Assembly: GCA_965223585.1 (NCBI GenBank)
Contig: CBDCWW010000018.1
Location: 62,001-126,000, forward strand
DNA from: CBDCVN01 sp965223585
GTDB taxonomy: Bacteria; Deinococcota; Deinococci; Deinococcales; Trueperaceae
Direction: 5' to 3'
DNA length: 64,000 nucleotides
Shown: in pieces, positions 43,977 to 53,232 of the stretch
Numbering within the stretch: position 1 is the stretch's first letter
Layout of the letters: each line of letters starts with the position of its first letter
The notes under the pieces: model-generated
Seen by the model: the letters and a program-made list of their open reading frames with translations, nothing else
Told to the model about the DNA's origin: nothing
Databases searched by the model: none
Translations under genes and position numbers: made by a program

Positions 43977-44791
43977 GACATGTGGCAATGGCTGTATCTG
44001 AGTTCCTCATAACAAAGGAATATCGTAGATTTGAAGAGTTCTGTAATGCCTGTCATCGAGAGAAATATATTGGCATTTGTCATGGTACTCCTGGTGTAGG
44101 GAAGACGCTTTCTGCTAGCTATTACTCCAAACAAGATGGCTTTGAAAAGTTTTTCAATAAGAAAACCTCTGATAAAGACGTTGCTGAGATGAGCAGACAA
44201 GTTATATTTTCCCAATCCATATTCTACACTACTCCTGTTAGGAACACAGCAAGGCGAATAGAGAGGGATTTAGAAGCTTGTCGATTCGAACTATTTTCTT
44301 CTCTTCACAACGGGAAGAAGAAGGCATCAGGGGAAGAGTCGAGCGCAACGGAAGATCAGGGCATACTTGTAATCATTGATGAAGCGGATCGTTTACAGTT
44401 AAAGTCCTTTGAACAAGTGCGAGCTATATATGATGAAAGAGGTTGGGGCATCATTCTGATTGGGATGCCTGGACTGGAAAAACGTCTGACAAGATATCCT
44501 CAATTGTATTCGAGGATAGGTTTTGCTCATGAATATCGTCCAATAGGAAAAGAAGAGATGCTATTCATTTTGGAGCATCACTGGAGAAAGCTCGGGCTCG
44601 AATTACACAGAAAGGATTTTTCTGATACAGAAGCTGTAGCAGCCATAATTAGAATCACAAACGGGAATTTCAGGCTTGTCCATCGCCTTTTCAGTCAGAT
44701 AAAACGCATCATGAATGTCAATAAGCTGAGTAGCATAACTAAAGAAGTTGTTGAAGCTGCTAAAGATTGTTTAGTGATTGGCAATGTATAG
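43973..44791 (+). CDS. tniB: TniB/TnsC-like AAA ATPase
   Basis: About 270 residues. Walker A is HGTPGVGKTLSAS (~39-51), Walker B is ILVIIDEADRL (~130), sensor/arginine features follow, and a C-terminal lid is present. It is the target-selecting ATP-dependent regulator of TniA. The TTG at 43973 overlaps the tniA stop; GTG 43982 or ATG 43988 are alternative starts. A linker rich in Lys/Gly/Ser (~108-125) is typical of neither Tn7 nor Tn5053 and may be loop variation. Confidence 0.8.
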   Translation: MRHVAMAVSEFLITKEYRRFEEFCNACHREKYIGICHGTPGVGKTLSASYYSKQDGFEKFFNKKTSDKDVAEMSRQVIFSQSIFYTTPVRNTARRIERDLEACRFELFSSLHNGKKKASGEESSATEDQGILVIIDEADRLQLKSFEQVRAIYDERGWGIILIGMPGLEKRLTRYPQLYSRIGFAHEYRPIGKEEMLFILEHHWRKLGLELHRKDFSDTEAVAAIIRITNGNFRLVHRLFSQIKRIMNVNKLSSITKEVVEAAKDCLVIGNV

Positions 44792-44844
44792 ATAGGCTCA
44801 TTTATCGCGCAAAATATAGGCCCATTTATCGCACAAAAATAGGC

Positions 44845-46356
44845 TCATTTATCAGACAAAGTGACACCCTTGAGGTTTACCCCTTCAAGGTTCGCCCCTT
44901 CAAGGTTCGCCCCTTCAAGGTTCGCCCCTTCAAGGTTCACCCCTTTAAGGCTTGCCCCTTCAAGGCTTGCCCCTTTAAGGCTTGCCCCTTTAAGGCTTGC
45001 CACACTCTTAATGACCACCCTCCCAAGGTTTGCCCCTTCAAGTTGTGCATCATCAAGGTGCACCCCATAAAGGTTCTGACCATAAAGGTTTGCTCCAGCA
45101 AGATTTGCTCCCAAAAAAGTCACTCCCACAAGATATGCCCCTTCAAAATTAACCTTACTAAGGTTTGCTCTATGGAGGTCTTGGAATGGCAAATTTTGAT
45201 TTTTAAGATCTAAGTAATCTAGACTTGACAGAAGTACGCTAAACTCAAAATTAATTGAACGTTGTTGACGAATTCGACTTAACCAAGTTCCAAAAGCTGT
45301 TCCTGATTTCTCTAAATATGGAATCCTAGAAACTTCTTCAGTTATAAAAGCACAAGCACTATGAACTGCTAGTAAAGCTTCTTCAGCATTTTTGGCTTGA
45401 TTGTTCATGTCATAGAAATCAACTAGCTTTAATTCTTCCATAGGCATACCTTTTCTAAAAACATAATCAATAATCTTGATAATGGTTTCTTGCCACTTTT
45501 TTGCTGTGTCCTTATCTCGTAACTTTACCTCACGCCTTAAAAAATCCAATAAGTCTTTGTCCATTTGTGTAGGGCCACATACTCTCGCCCAGTACGCTAA
45601 AGCACTTTTTGGAGTCCAGTCAGGTTCAAACTCGTCTTCAGAGGATTGTAACTTATTGTGCATGTGCTCTAAGGCACTAACTATGCGTCTAGCAGTAAGA
45701 TACTCACCAAAGCTCTTATGGGTGAACTCAAAAGTATCATCACCTCCATCTTTTTGCCCTGCTTTGCGAAAGTAAAAGGCTGTAAGCAGTTTGGTACAAC
45801 CACTGTCAGCATTCTCCTTGTAAGGTTCTAAAATCTTATTAAACCATTTTTCTGAAGGTACTTTGGCCCTTATTTCAGCAATAGTGGTAGTCCTAGTGTC
45901 TCCGCTATGCCATGCACTTAAACCTACTACTTCAAGGAACTTTAGAAAGTCAGCAAACTCTGTTTCTAAAGTCTTTCTTCCTTCATAATCTCTTTGATAT
46001 ACAGATTCAATTAAGTCTAAATAAACTTCATTTAGGTTTGTTTGCCCCGAGAAGTCTACTTTTCCTCTTAGATAACTTAACCCAATAATGTGACTTAATA
46101 GGGGTTGGGAGGTTAATTCGGTAAGTTGATGGTCATCACCATGTTTTAAGTCCTCTGGCAAACCTTCAAAGGATTTACCCTTAAGCTTAGCAAAACGTTG
46201 CCACCATTCATTGCGCTGATCTTCAGCTAAAATATTGTTGTCATCAGAATAATTTTTTCTTTCTTCTTTCTTTACATAATAAGGTAGCAAATGAAGAACT
46301 AATCCTGGAGTTGGTCTATTTTTGTGGACACTTAAAGTATAGAATAAACTGTTCAT
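44845..46356 (-). pseudogene. NACHT-pentapeptide protein, C-terminal fragment
   Basis: Host sequence spans about 44867-46324. It starts in the winged-helix region after the NACHT core (LHLLPYYVKKEER, QRNEWWQRF, TLNEVYLDL-like motifs, FEFTHKSFGEYLTARRI). It ends in ~90 residues of pentapeptide repeats (A/V-N/S-L-x-x: GANLAGANLYGQNLYG.., about 25 units). The 3' end runs into the transposon terminus and stops there (SDK); the 5' end is cut by IS3. The coding repeats make a striking 15-bp DNA periodicity at 44867-45010. NACHT-pentapeptide proteins are predicted intracellular sensors. Confidence 0.7.
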
Positions 46357-47228
46357 TACTTCAAGTTATTCTGTTGATTAACTTCAAAAGCTTCAGGGCT
46401 TTTGTAACCAATCGAGCTGTGTAAGCGAAAACGGTTGTAAGTGATGTTAACGTACTCAAAGATAACAGTCCTAGTTACTTCCCGAGTGTTGAGGGCAGTC
46501 CTATAAACCAACTCTTTCTTGATGCTAGCAAAAAACGATTCAATAAATGCATTATCAAGACATGCTCCTGTTGCAGTAAAACTGGCCTTGATATCTTGAC
46601 TTTTGAGTTCTCGCTCAAAAGCATAACTGGTGTACTGAGAACCCCGATCACTGTGATGAATTAGGCCCTTGACTGAACCTCGTTCCTTAATCGCCATTCT
46701 CAGAGCTTTTATTATTAGATCAGTTTCCATATTATCATCCATGGCGTAACCTACAGCTCTTCTAGAAAAAGCGTCTATGATAGCAGCCAAATATAACCAG
46801 CCTTCTGTCGTTCTGACTTGTGTAATATCTGAATACCAAACTTGATTAATCCCAGTGACTTGGATTTGCTCCTTGATCAGCAGATTCTCTGTTGATTCAA
46901 TCTCACGTTTAGCTGTTTTCTTACGTCGATAACTCCTACCTACCTCGGCATAGATACCTTCTCGACGCATAAGACGTTTAACCCGTCCCAAGGAACAACG
47001 TTTTCCTCTATTCAATAACTCTGCATGTATTCTAGGACTACCATAGGTTTGCCTACTTTGCTCGTAAATTTCTCGGATAGAGGTTATAAGATCATCATTG
47101 GCTTGTTGTCGTTCTGATGGTTCTCGATTGAGGTGAGCATAATAGCCACTTTTAGAAACTTTTAAGTGTTTACACAGTGAACTCACAGGATAATCTTCAG
47201 CATGCATCTTAATGAACTCGTATTTCAC
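46356..47228 (-). CDS. IS3-family transposase OrfB
   Basis: 290 residues: an HTH_21 region (KVSKSGYYAHL, TYGSPRIHAELLNRG) and the rve core with WYSDITQV (Asp), HHSDRGSQY (Asp) and DNAFIESFFASIKKE (Glu). It starts with GTG overlapping the orfA stop (GTGA), so it is made by coupling or as an OrfAB frameshift product. Confidence 0.85.
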   Translation of the reverse strand: MKYEFIKMHAEDYPVSSLCKHLKVSKSGYYAHLNREPSERQQANDDLITSIREIYEQSRQTYGSPRIHAELLNRGKRCSLGRVKRLMRREGIYAEVGRSYRRKKTAKREIESTENLLIKEQIQVTGINQVWYSDITQVRTTEGWLYLAAIIDAFSRRAVGYAMDDNMETDLIIKALRMAIKERGSVKGLIHHSDRGSQYTSYAFERELKSQDIKASFTATGACLDNAFIESFFASIKKELVYRTALNTREVTRTVIFEYVNITYNRFRLHSSIGYKSPEAFEVNQQNNLK

Positions 47229-47527
47229 TTGAGCTGTCTCGCAAAGTAGGCCGACGCCTTTTTTAGTATTTCTGCCTCAAGTTTCAACTGACGATTCTCC
47301 TCACGTAAGCGCCTCAGCTCAGCTTCTTGAGGTGTTGGCTGGGCTTGTTTCATCCCAGGGACTAGACGTCCTTCTTCATATTGTTCTTTCCATTTATACA
47401 AGTTATTGGGACTTATACCTAAACTTTCTGCAGCTTTCGCTACGCTGTAGCCTTCATTCAATACCAAATGCACTGCATCGAGTTTGAACTCTATAGTGTA
47501 CTGCCGTTTCTTTTGACTCTTTTCCAT
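47225..47527 (-). CDS. IS3-family OrfA (HTH_Tnp_1)
   Basis: 100 residues: an HTH (YSVAKAAESLGISPNNLYKW) followed by a leucine-zipper-like coiled coil (RLREENRQLKLEAEILKKA), the standard IS3 OrfA. It mediates end binding and multimerisation. AAGGAGT lies before ATG at 47527. Confidence 0.85.
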   Translation of the reverse strand: MEKSQKKRQYTIEFKLDAVHLVLNEGYSVAKAAESLGISPNNLYKWKEQYEEGRLVPGMKQAQPTPQEAELRRLREENRQLKLEAEILKKASAYFARQLK

Positions 47528-47567
47528 TTTGGACTCCTTAATATATTTTCTCTACATTAAGTGTCCA

Positions 47568-48411
47568 CTGAAACCGACCAACTCCAACTGCCCGGGCCAC
47601 CACTGATAACACGAATAGCATCTTCTCTCTCTTCGTGCTTTACCCAAGCTGTAAGTTTTTCTTGTAAATCAGTAGCAATTTTTATCCTCTTTGATTCTGT
47701 TGCAATTTTACTTTTTTCTTTTTTTTCTTCTTTGACAACTTCTTCATAATACCCTCTCAAAGGCATGTATACATCACGCAGTCCAAATGCTTCCCCAAAG
47801 ACTGAATGAGTATCTAACTTACGAATGTAAGATGACCTGTAATTATTTAATCTTTGCTCCTTTTGCTTTTGGTCTTTGAATGGGGTGTCAACAAAATCTT
47901 TTAAGGGTGCAAAGTGTTCAGCATCCTCACGCCAGCGATTATGAAGAGACCCAGCTAGGAAATCATCAAGACGGTTTACAAATGCTTTGGCTTCTTCATA
48001 GGGGATTCCTACAAATGTTGCCCACTCAAACATTTGCTTCTTGTAAAGCTCAACTACTCGTGATTCTTTAGGCTTATCGAAAAATTCTGCTAAGTCTACT
48101 TTCCCACGATATAGAGCAAGATTAGCAGCATCAGTTAATCCCTTAAAGTTATCAGTAAGCTTCTCAAGCTTACCTTTGTCTGTAGCTAATTCTCTCACCA
48201 TATCTGCTGAAGCTTCTAGCAAAGCAGAGTTAATAAGCTCCCACCCTAGTTCTTCTGGTGAGTTAGTAGTAGCTTTTAATTTAAAAGTTACTAGGATGTG
48301 TTTGAGCGCTGTTGGAGGAGAGGATGCTAGGCTAATTAAAGCCTTAAAAAACTCTGTTGGTTTAAACTCAAATTCTATTTTCTTTTTTTGAGGGGGACTT
48401 ACTTCACTCAT
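47568..48411 (-). pseudogene. NACHT-pentapeptide protein, N-terminal fragment
   Basis: Begins MSEVSPPQKKKIEFEFKPTE and carries an N-terminal helical effector-like domain (~1-250), then AIRVISGGPGS, the beginning of a Walker A loop. The expected GKS/T is replaced by unrelated residues 19 nt before the IS3 end. About 250 residues of NACHT core are therefore absent between here and the C-terminal fragment at 46324. The N-terminal domain (residues ~20-240; DAANLALYRGKVDLAEFFD, HNRWREDAEHFAPLK) is not one I can name. Confidence 0.65.
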
Positions 48412-48712
48412 TGTTTTACTCCCATTGAAGACTAAATTCTTTAACTAACTATAGATGCCCAGATAAATTTTTTCCCAAAAGAAGAAAAAATAATATCATG
48501 ATAATCCCAATAATAACCTAATGTAGGTTAGTGATGGCAAATCAATGATAACAAACAAAGGCTAGAAGAACTAAAACTACACCGTCACTATAAAAAGAAA
48601 ATGATGCAAAAGCTTTACCACGTACTTAAGTCCTTATAGCTCTGTACTCTGGCAAAGATATTAAGCTTGTAGCAGAAATGTTTGGTGTTTTAGTAAAAAG
48701 CTTTTAACCCTC

Positions 48713-48923
48713 TTGACATTTTCTAAGCAAGCTTTTAAGCTAAGCAAAGCTCTCAAATGAGCTAAGTGATCAAAATGTTTAAGTAGGTAACTATGGATAA
48801 ATTAATCTTTATATTCACTTTTGTAGATGTTCCAAAAGGAGTTTACAGGGAGTGGTCTGCCTACTAACAGCCTAAAATAAAAACTAATGGCCGTGGGAGA
48901 CCCAAGTTCCCCACGGCTTTTTT
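48713..48923 (+). ncRNA. candidate small RNA with promoter and terminator
   Basis: In a 590-bp gap with no credible gene, TTGACA (48713-48718) and TAAGCT (48736-48741) with 17-bp spacing could start a transcript of ~175 nt. It would end at a strong intrinsic terminator: GCCGTGGG/CCCACGGC (48890-48917) followed by six T (48918-48923). I could not match it to 6S, SRP, tmRNA or a riboswitch by eye. The terminator is convincing; the RNA is a hypothesis. Confidence 0.35.
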
Positions 48924-49006
48924 AGTGTGTTTTCGTATTAACCTGACAAAGTATTGCTAAAGCTGTGGGTAAATCTTGAAGAAAAAGGTTTTAGGAAAAC
49001 ACTTTA

Positions 49007-50788
49007 ATGAAAGAATCACAACCAAATCAGAAAAAAACACCTAAAAAACTACCCTTAAAACGTTATTTACAGCTTTTAAAGCACTATCTTAAACCACAGT
49101 GGCAAAAGGCTACTTTCATGTTCTTGCTTCTCCTAAGCAGCATAGGCCTACAACTATTAGTGCCTCAAATTGCTCGCTTTTTTATTGATAGTGCCCTTGA
49201 AGGCAGCGCAACAAAAGTACTCATCCGAACTGCACTTATTTTCTTGGGTGTAGCTATTTTCTATCAACTTTTAAGTGCTGTAGCAACCTATGTGGCTAGT
49301 GATGTAGGCTGGACAGCAACGAACAAAATGCGCTTTGATTTAGTAAAGCATTGTCTTAAGCTTGATATGGGTTTTCATAACACCAGAACCCCGGGGGAGC
49401 TTATTGAGCGTATTGATGGTGATGTGACAGCTCTAGCAAACTTCTTTTCACAGTTTACAGTTCGTATACTTGGTAGCCTACTTATGTTAATAGGTATTCT
49501 AGTACTACTTTTTTTTGAACACATGTATGTGGGTTTGGCCATTAGTGTATTTACTATTTTTGCTTTTGCTACACTAAATCATCAGCGTGAAATAGCTGTG
49601 CCCGCTAGCAAGGGGGAACGCGAGGCAAGTGCTAAACTCTTTGGTTTTATAGAAGAGCGCTTAGCTGGTATTGATGATGTGCGTGCTAATGGGGCAGGAC
49701 GTTATAATATGTTTAAGTTTCATGGGGTTTCGCTCGAGTTCTTCCAAAAAAGTGTCCATGCGTGGATGATGCGTCTAAGAATTTGGTTGCTCAGCTATGG
49801 TCTTTTTATTATAGCTAACATAATAACTCTTGGATTAGCAATTTACCTTTTTCAGCAATCACAGATTAGCCTAGGAGCGGTTTATTTACTTTTTCAATAC
49901 ATGTTAATGCTAGAAGTGCCTATAGAGCAGATTACGCAGCAATTGCAAGAGATGCAAAAGGCGGTAGCTAGTATAGGACGTATAGATGATCTTTTTAAGA
50001 TTAAGAGTATCTTGAGTAAAGACCAAGGACTTAGTTTGCCACATGGGGCGCTTTCTCTAGAGTTTGATAAAGTTAATTTTACCTATCACGATAAACTTGT
50101 TTTACAGGATATTTCCTTTAAACTAGAGCCTAATAGAGTTTTAGGCCTCCTAGGTCGTACAGGTAGTGGCAAGACTACACTAAGTCGCCTAATATTTCGT
50201 TTTTATGATTCTGGTGAAGGTAGTGTGTGTTTGGGTGGCTTGGACATCAAAAAGGTCGGAATGTCTGAGTTACATAGCCATGTAGGGTTGGTTACTCAAG
50301 AAGTGCAACTATTCCACGCTACCATACGCAATAACTTAACCTTTTTTGATAAATCCGTTAGTGACAAAGATATTCTTAAAGTTTTAGCAGATCTAGGGTT
50401 GAGTACTTGGTTAAGAAGCTTACCTAATGGACTAGACACATTAGTTGCTGCAGGAGGAAAGAGTTTGTCTGCAGGAGAGGCACAGCTTTTGGCTTTTGCT
50501 CGAGTTTTCTTAAAAGATCCCAGTTTAGTTATTTTAGATGAACCTTCCTCGAGATTAGACCCTGCTACAGAAACACTTTTAGAAAAAGCTGTCGATAAAC
50601 TCTTAGTCAACCGTACTGCTATAATAATAGCTCATAGACTAAAAACTGTTGCCAGAGCAGATGAAATCCTAATTTTACGTGATGGGCGCATTTTAGAGCA
50701 TGGCTCACATGTAATGTTGGCAAATGATCCTAGTTCATACTTCTACGAAACCTTAAAGGCAACGAAAGACTTAGACACCAATGTCTGA
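49007..50788 (+). CDS. ABC exporter half-transporter 1 (canonical Walker B, degenerate signature)
   Basis: 593 residues: six membrane helices (~30-320), then the nucleotide-binding domain with Walker A LLGRTGSGKTTL, Q-loop VTQEVQLF, signature LSAGEAQ (instead of LSGGQ), Walker B LVILDEPSSRLD with catalytic Glu, and H-loop IIAHRL. It is the partner of the next gene in a heterodimeric exporter. ATP is used to export a hydrophobic compound or peptide from the cytoplasm. Three CTCGAG sites occur in it. The substrate cannot be told. Confidence 0.85.
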   Translation: MKESQPNQKKTPKKLPLKRYLQLLKHYLKPQWQKATFMFLLLLSSIGLQLLVPQIARFFIDSALEGSATKVLIRTALIFLGVAIFYQLLSAVATYVASDVGWTATNKMRFDLVKHCLKLDMGFHNTRTPGELIERIDGDVTALANFFSQFTVRILGSLLMLIGILVLLFFEHMYVGLAISVFTIFAFATLNHQREIAVPASKGEREASAKLFGFIEERLAGIDDVRANGAGRYNMFKFHGVSLEFFQKSVHAWMMRLRIWLLSYGLFIIANIITLGLAIYLFQQSQISLGAVYLLFQYMLMLEVPIEQITQQLQEMQKAVASIGRIDDLFKIKSILSKDQGLSLPHGALSLEFDKVNFTYHDKLVLQDISFKLEPNRVLGLLGRTGSGKTTLSRLIFRFYDSGEGSVCLGGLDIKKVGMSELHSHVGLVTQEVQLFHATIRNNLTFFDKSVSDKDILKVLADLGLSTWLRSLPNGLDTLVAAGGKSLSAGEAQLLAFARVFLKDPSLVILDEPSSRLDPATETLLEKAVDKLLVNRTAIIIAHRLKTVARADEILILRDGRILEHGSHVMLANDPSSYFYETLKATKDLDTNV

Positions 50789-51069
50789 ACTTTGATTTTT
50801 GTGATTAAATGATTAACTATGATTTGACAATGGTAGACAACAGATATGGCAGTTTACCCTCATCTGCCCTAGCCTGCCCTAGAGGTTCCACTAGAGCGGA
50901 GCGAAGTGCAAGACGAAGGGAATGAACTGAAGGGTTTCAAACGAGAAATCAGGGCAATCACAAAAATCAGCTTAATCACAGTTCAGACAATTAAATTTGG
51001 AAACCAGTAAAACTTCCTCTGACACGCTATACAGCCCTACTAACTACCTAAACTACTTTGGAGAAACAA

Positions 51070-52791
51070 ATGACCCAACCGTGGACAACAAACCACTATA
51101 TCCGCCGCCTAATAAATTACCGTCTTGGTTTTTTTATTCTTAACTCCTTTCTCTGGGGGTTAATGCACAGTACACCTGCACTAATTGGCCTAATACTTAA
51201 AGGTATCTTTAATGCTTTAGAGGGTATATCACCCATTAGCGCTTGGACTCTTTTAGTTTTACTTATAGCTACAGAATTAAGTCGAATGGGTGTACTTGCT
51301 TTGGCTTTTAGAGCTTGGGCAACTTATTGGCACGAAATTGAACTGCTCTTAAGACGTAATATTCTTGATTATCTTTTAAATGCTAGGGGCTCGAGACATC
51401 TATCTGAAAGTCCCGGCGAAGCAGTAAGTCGCTTCCGCGACGACGTTGAAGAAGTTGTTGAAATGATTGAAGGCTGTGTAGACTTTAGCGGTTTCGCCAT
51501 TTTTGCTGTGGTGGCACTTATTGTTATGTTTAACATTGATCCATTAATGACTTTGGTAATGTGCTTGCCACTATTAGCGATTTTTTTATTTACAAGGGCA
51601 TTAGTACCCACTATCCGCCGCTACCGCAAGCGCAGCCGCACTGCAACAGAAGCAGTTACAGACTTTATTGGTGAAATGTTTACTAGTGTCCAAGCTGTCA
51701 AGGTAGCTGGTAAATATGAAAGTGTACTGGAGCATTTTAAGCAGCTAAATGATAGTCGCCGCAAAGCTGCCCTTAAGGACACCTTACTAGTAGAACTTCT
51801 GCATGGCTTAAATTTAAATATGGTGAACATTGGTACTAGTGTTGTGCTAATGTTTGCAGCTTTTTCTATGCGCACAGGTGGTTTTAGTGTGGGTGACTTT
51901 GCCCTATTTATAAGCTACTTGCCAAGATTAACAGGCATTATGGCTTATGTGGGTGATATGATTGCAGTGCAAAAGCGTACAGGTGTTTCTATAGAAAGAA
52001 TGAATAAGTTAATGCAAGATGCCCCAACGGATCAGCTTGCTTGTACTGAGCGTATAGCTTTTGTTAATAATCCTAGTATTAAGGCAGCTACACCACTTGT
52101 TACTAAGAGTCCTACTATAATTGCCCCACCACTAAAAAAACTTACTATAAAAGGTTTAAGCTATACCTACCCTGAAAGTACAGTAGGGATTCAAGATATA
52201 GACCTAGAACTTGAACGGGGCTCTTTTACAGTGATGACAGGACCTATAGGTAGTGGTAAGACCACCCTCCTAAAAGTGCTTTTGGGGCTTTTACCTAAAG
52301 ACTCTGGAGAAATTTACTGGAATAATAAGTTGGTAGCTGATCCTGCTAGCTTTTTTGTGCCACCTCGTAGTGCTTTTACTGCACAAGTCCCAAGGCTTTT
52401 TAGTGATACTCTAAAAGAGAATATTTTGCTAGGAACCCCTGAAGAGAACTTGGCTGAGGCAGTTGATTTAGCTGTTTTGCGGGAAGATGTTGGGAGGCTC
52501 GAGCATGGACTAGAAACTATGGTAGGCACAAGGGGTGTAAGACTTTCTGGGGGACAAGTACAACGCAGCGCTGCAGCAAGGATGTTTGTTCAAAATGCTG
52601 AACTAATGGTATTTGATGACTTATCAAGTGCTTTGGATATTAAAACTGAACAAATCTTATGGCAAAAGCTTTTTAACAAGGGTAAAGTAACTTACTTAGT
52701 GGCTTCACATCGTCAATCTGTTTTGGAAAGAGCAGATAATATTATTGCTTTAAAGGAAGGCAGGATAGAACCTAAATATATGAAACAATAG
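51070..52791 (+). CDS. ABC exporter half-transporter 2 (degenerate Walker B, canonical signature)
   Basis: 573 residues: six membrane helices (~20-310) and a nucleotide-binding domain with Walker A TGPIGSGKTTLL, signature LSGGQVQRSAAARM, Walker B LMVFDDLSSALD (Asp where the catalytic Glu is expected) and H-loop VASHRQ. Its defect complements that of the upstream subunit, so each dimer should have one active and one degenerate site. Start: ATG 51070 has GGAG 6 nt upstream; TTG 51058 would place the ribosome-binding site inside the gene. The 280-bp gap after the first subunit shows no gene. Confidence 0.85.
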   Translation: MTQPWTTNHYIRRLINYRLGFFILNSFLWGLMHSTPALIGLILKGIFNALEGISPISAWTLLVLLIATELSRMGVLALAFRAWATYWHEIELLLRRNILDYLLNARGSRHLSESPGEAVSRFRDDVEEVVEMIEGCVDFSGFAIFAVVALIVMFNIDPLMTLVMCLPLLAIFLFTRALVPTIRRYRKRSRTATEAVTDFIGEMFTSVQAVKVAGKYESVLEHFKQLNDSRRKAALKDTLLVELLHGLNLNMVNIGTSVVLMFAAFSMRTGGFSVGDFALFISYLPRLTGIMAYVGDMIAVQKRTGVSIERMNKLMQDAPTDQLACTERIAFVNNPSIKAATPLVTKSPTIIAPPLKKLTIKGLSYTYPESTVGIQDIDLELERGSFTVMTGPIGSGKTTLLKVLLGLLPKDSGEIYWNNKLVADPASFFVPPRSAFTAQVPRLFSDTLKENILLGTPEENLAEAVDLAVLREDVGRLEHGLETMVGTRGVRLSGGQVQRSAAARMFVQNAELMVFDDLSSALDIKTEQILWQKLFNKGKVTYLVASHRQSVLERADNIIALKEGRIEPKYMKQ

Positions 52792-52942
52792 GATATTAGC
52801 CTATATAGATATCCAGATAAGTTTTTGCCTTATCAAAACGAAAGATGTCATCCTGAGAGTAACGAAAGATCTCCCATACACTACAGGAAGCCATTTGTGG
52901 TTTTGGGGAAAAATTTTTCTGGCGCACTATAATTAGGATATC

Positions 52943-52985
52943 TTGACAAAATGACCTTTTACATGTACATTTAAATGTGCATGTA
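52943..52985 (+). promoter_or_regulatory. vapBC promoter and operator palindrome
   Basis: TTGACA (52943-52948), 17 nt, TACATT (52966-52971). The -10 lies inside a 26-bp palindrome (52960-52985) whose outer arms are TACATG and CATGTA and whose centre is ACATTTAAATGT, with only one mismatched pair. This is the expected autorepression site for the antitoxin-toxin complex encoded immediately downstream. Confidence 0.7.
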
Positions 52986-52998
52986 AGGAAGTGGTTTT

Positions 52999-53232
52999 GT
53001 GAAAACGATTACATTCACAAATTTTAGGAAAAAAGCATCAAGTTTTCTAACAGAGGTGGAACATGGCGAAACTCTTGTTTTACTGCGACGTGGGAAGCCT
53101 ATCGCAGAGATTATTCCATTCTCTGACCAGTCCCAGCAAATGCCTTCTTGGAAACAACAGGGTATTCGTTTGCAACTTCAAGGAAGGGACTTATCATCGG
53201 CTATTTTGGAAGAACGTGAGTCTGAAGCATGA
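52999..53232 (+). CDS. VapB/Phd-type antitoxin
   Basis: 77 residues starting with GTG (AAGGAA 8 nt upstream). It has the Phd/YefM fold opening KTITFTNFRKKASSFLTEVE and RRGKPIAEIIPF, the usual DNA-binding and dimerising part, then a variable C-terminus that wraps the toxin. Its stop codon overlaps the toxin start (ATGA). It should repress from the palindrome at 52960-52985. Confidence 0.8.
   Translation: MKTITFTNFRKKASSFLTEVEHGETLVLLRRGKPIAEIIPFSDQSQQMPSWKQQGIRLQLQGRDLSSAILEERESEA

Larger units (their letters stand above)
41731..44866 (+). mobile_element. Tn5053/Tn402-like transposon (resolvase-TniA-TniB)
   Basis: 3136 bp bounded by TGTCACTTTG ends. Each end carries spaced ATAAATGRGCC repeats, two at the left (from 41744) and three at the right (44807-44853), the usual transposase-binding array of Tn7/Tn5053-type elements. 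Genes: a serine resolvase, a TniA-like DDE transposase and a TniB-like AAA ATPase. I find no TniQ. The left flank is a MalT-like gene and the right flank a pentapeptide gene, with no 5-bp duplication, so the flanks have been rearranged since insertion. Confidence 0.8.
46325..47567 (-). mobile_element. IS3-family insertion sequence
   Basis: 1243 bp with TGGACACTTAA termini (46325-46335 and inverted at 47557-47567) and two overlapping frames, orfA and orfB. The flanks do not match as a simple insertion: the NACHT core is missing, and a 10-bp segment (GGAGTTGGTC) occurs in inverted orientation on both sides of the element. Deletion or inversion next to the IS is likely. Confidence 0.8.

Noticed and set aside
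41731..44866. CRISPR-associated (type V-K) transposon
   Set aside because: TnsB/TnsC-like genes are present, but I find no Cas12k, TniQ, CRISPR array or guide RNA.
44867..45010. 15-bp tandem repeat (CCCTTCAAGGTTCGC-like) resembling a CRISPR or satellite
   Set aside because: It encodes pentapeptide repeats in frame on the minus strand; there are no spacers of constant length.
44767..45213. Plus-strand frame of 148 aa with PFKV/PFKA repeats
   Set aside because: It is the antisense image of the pentapeptide coding repeats.
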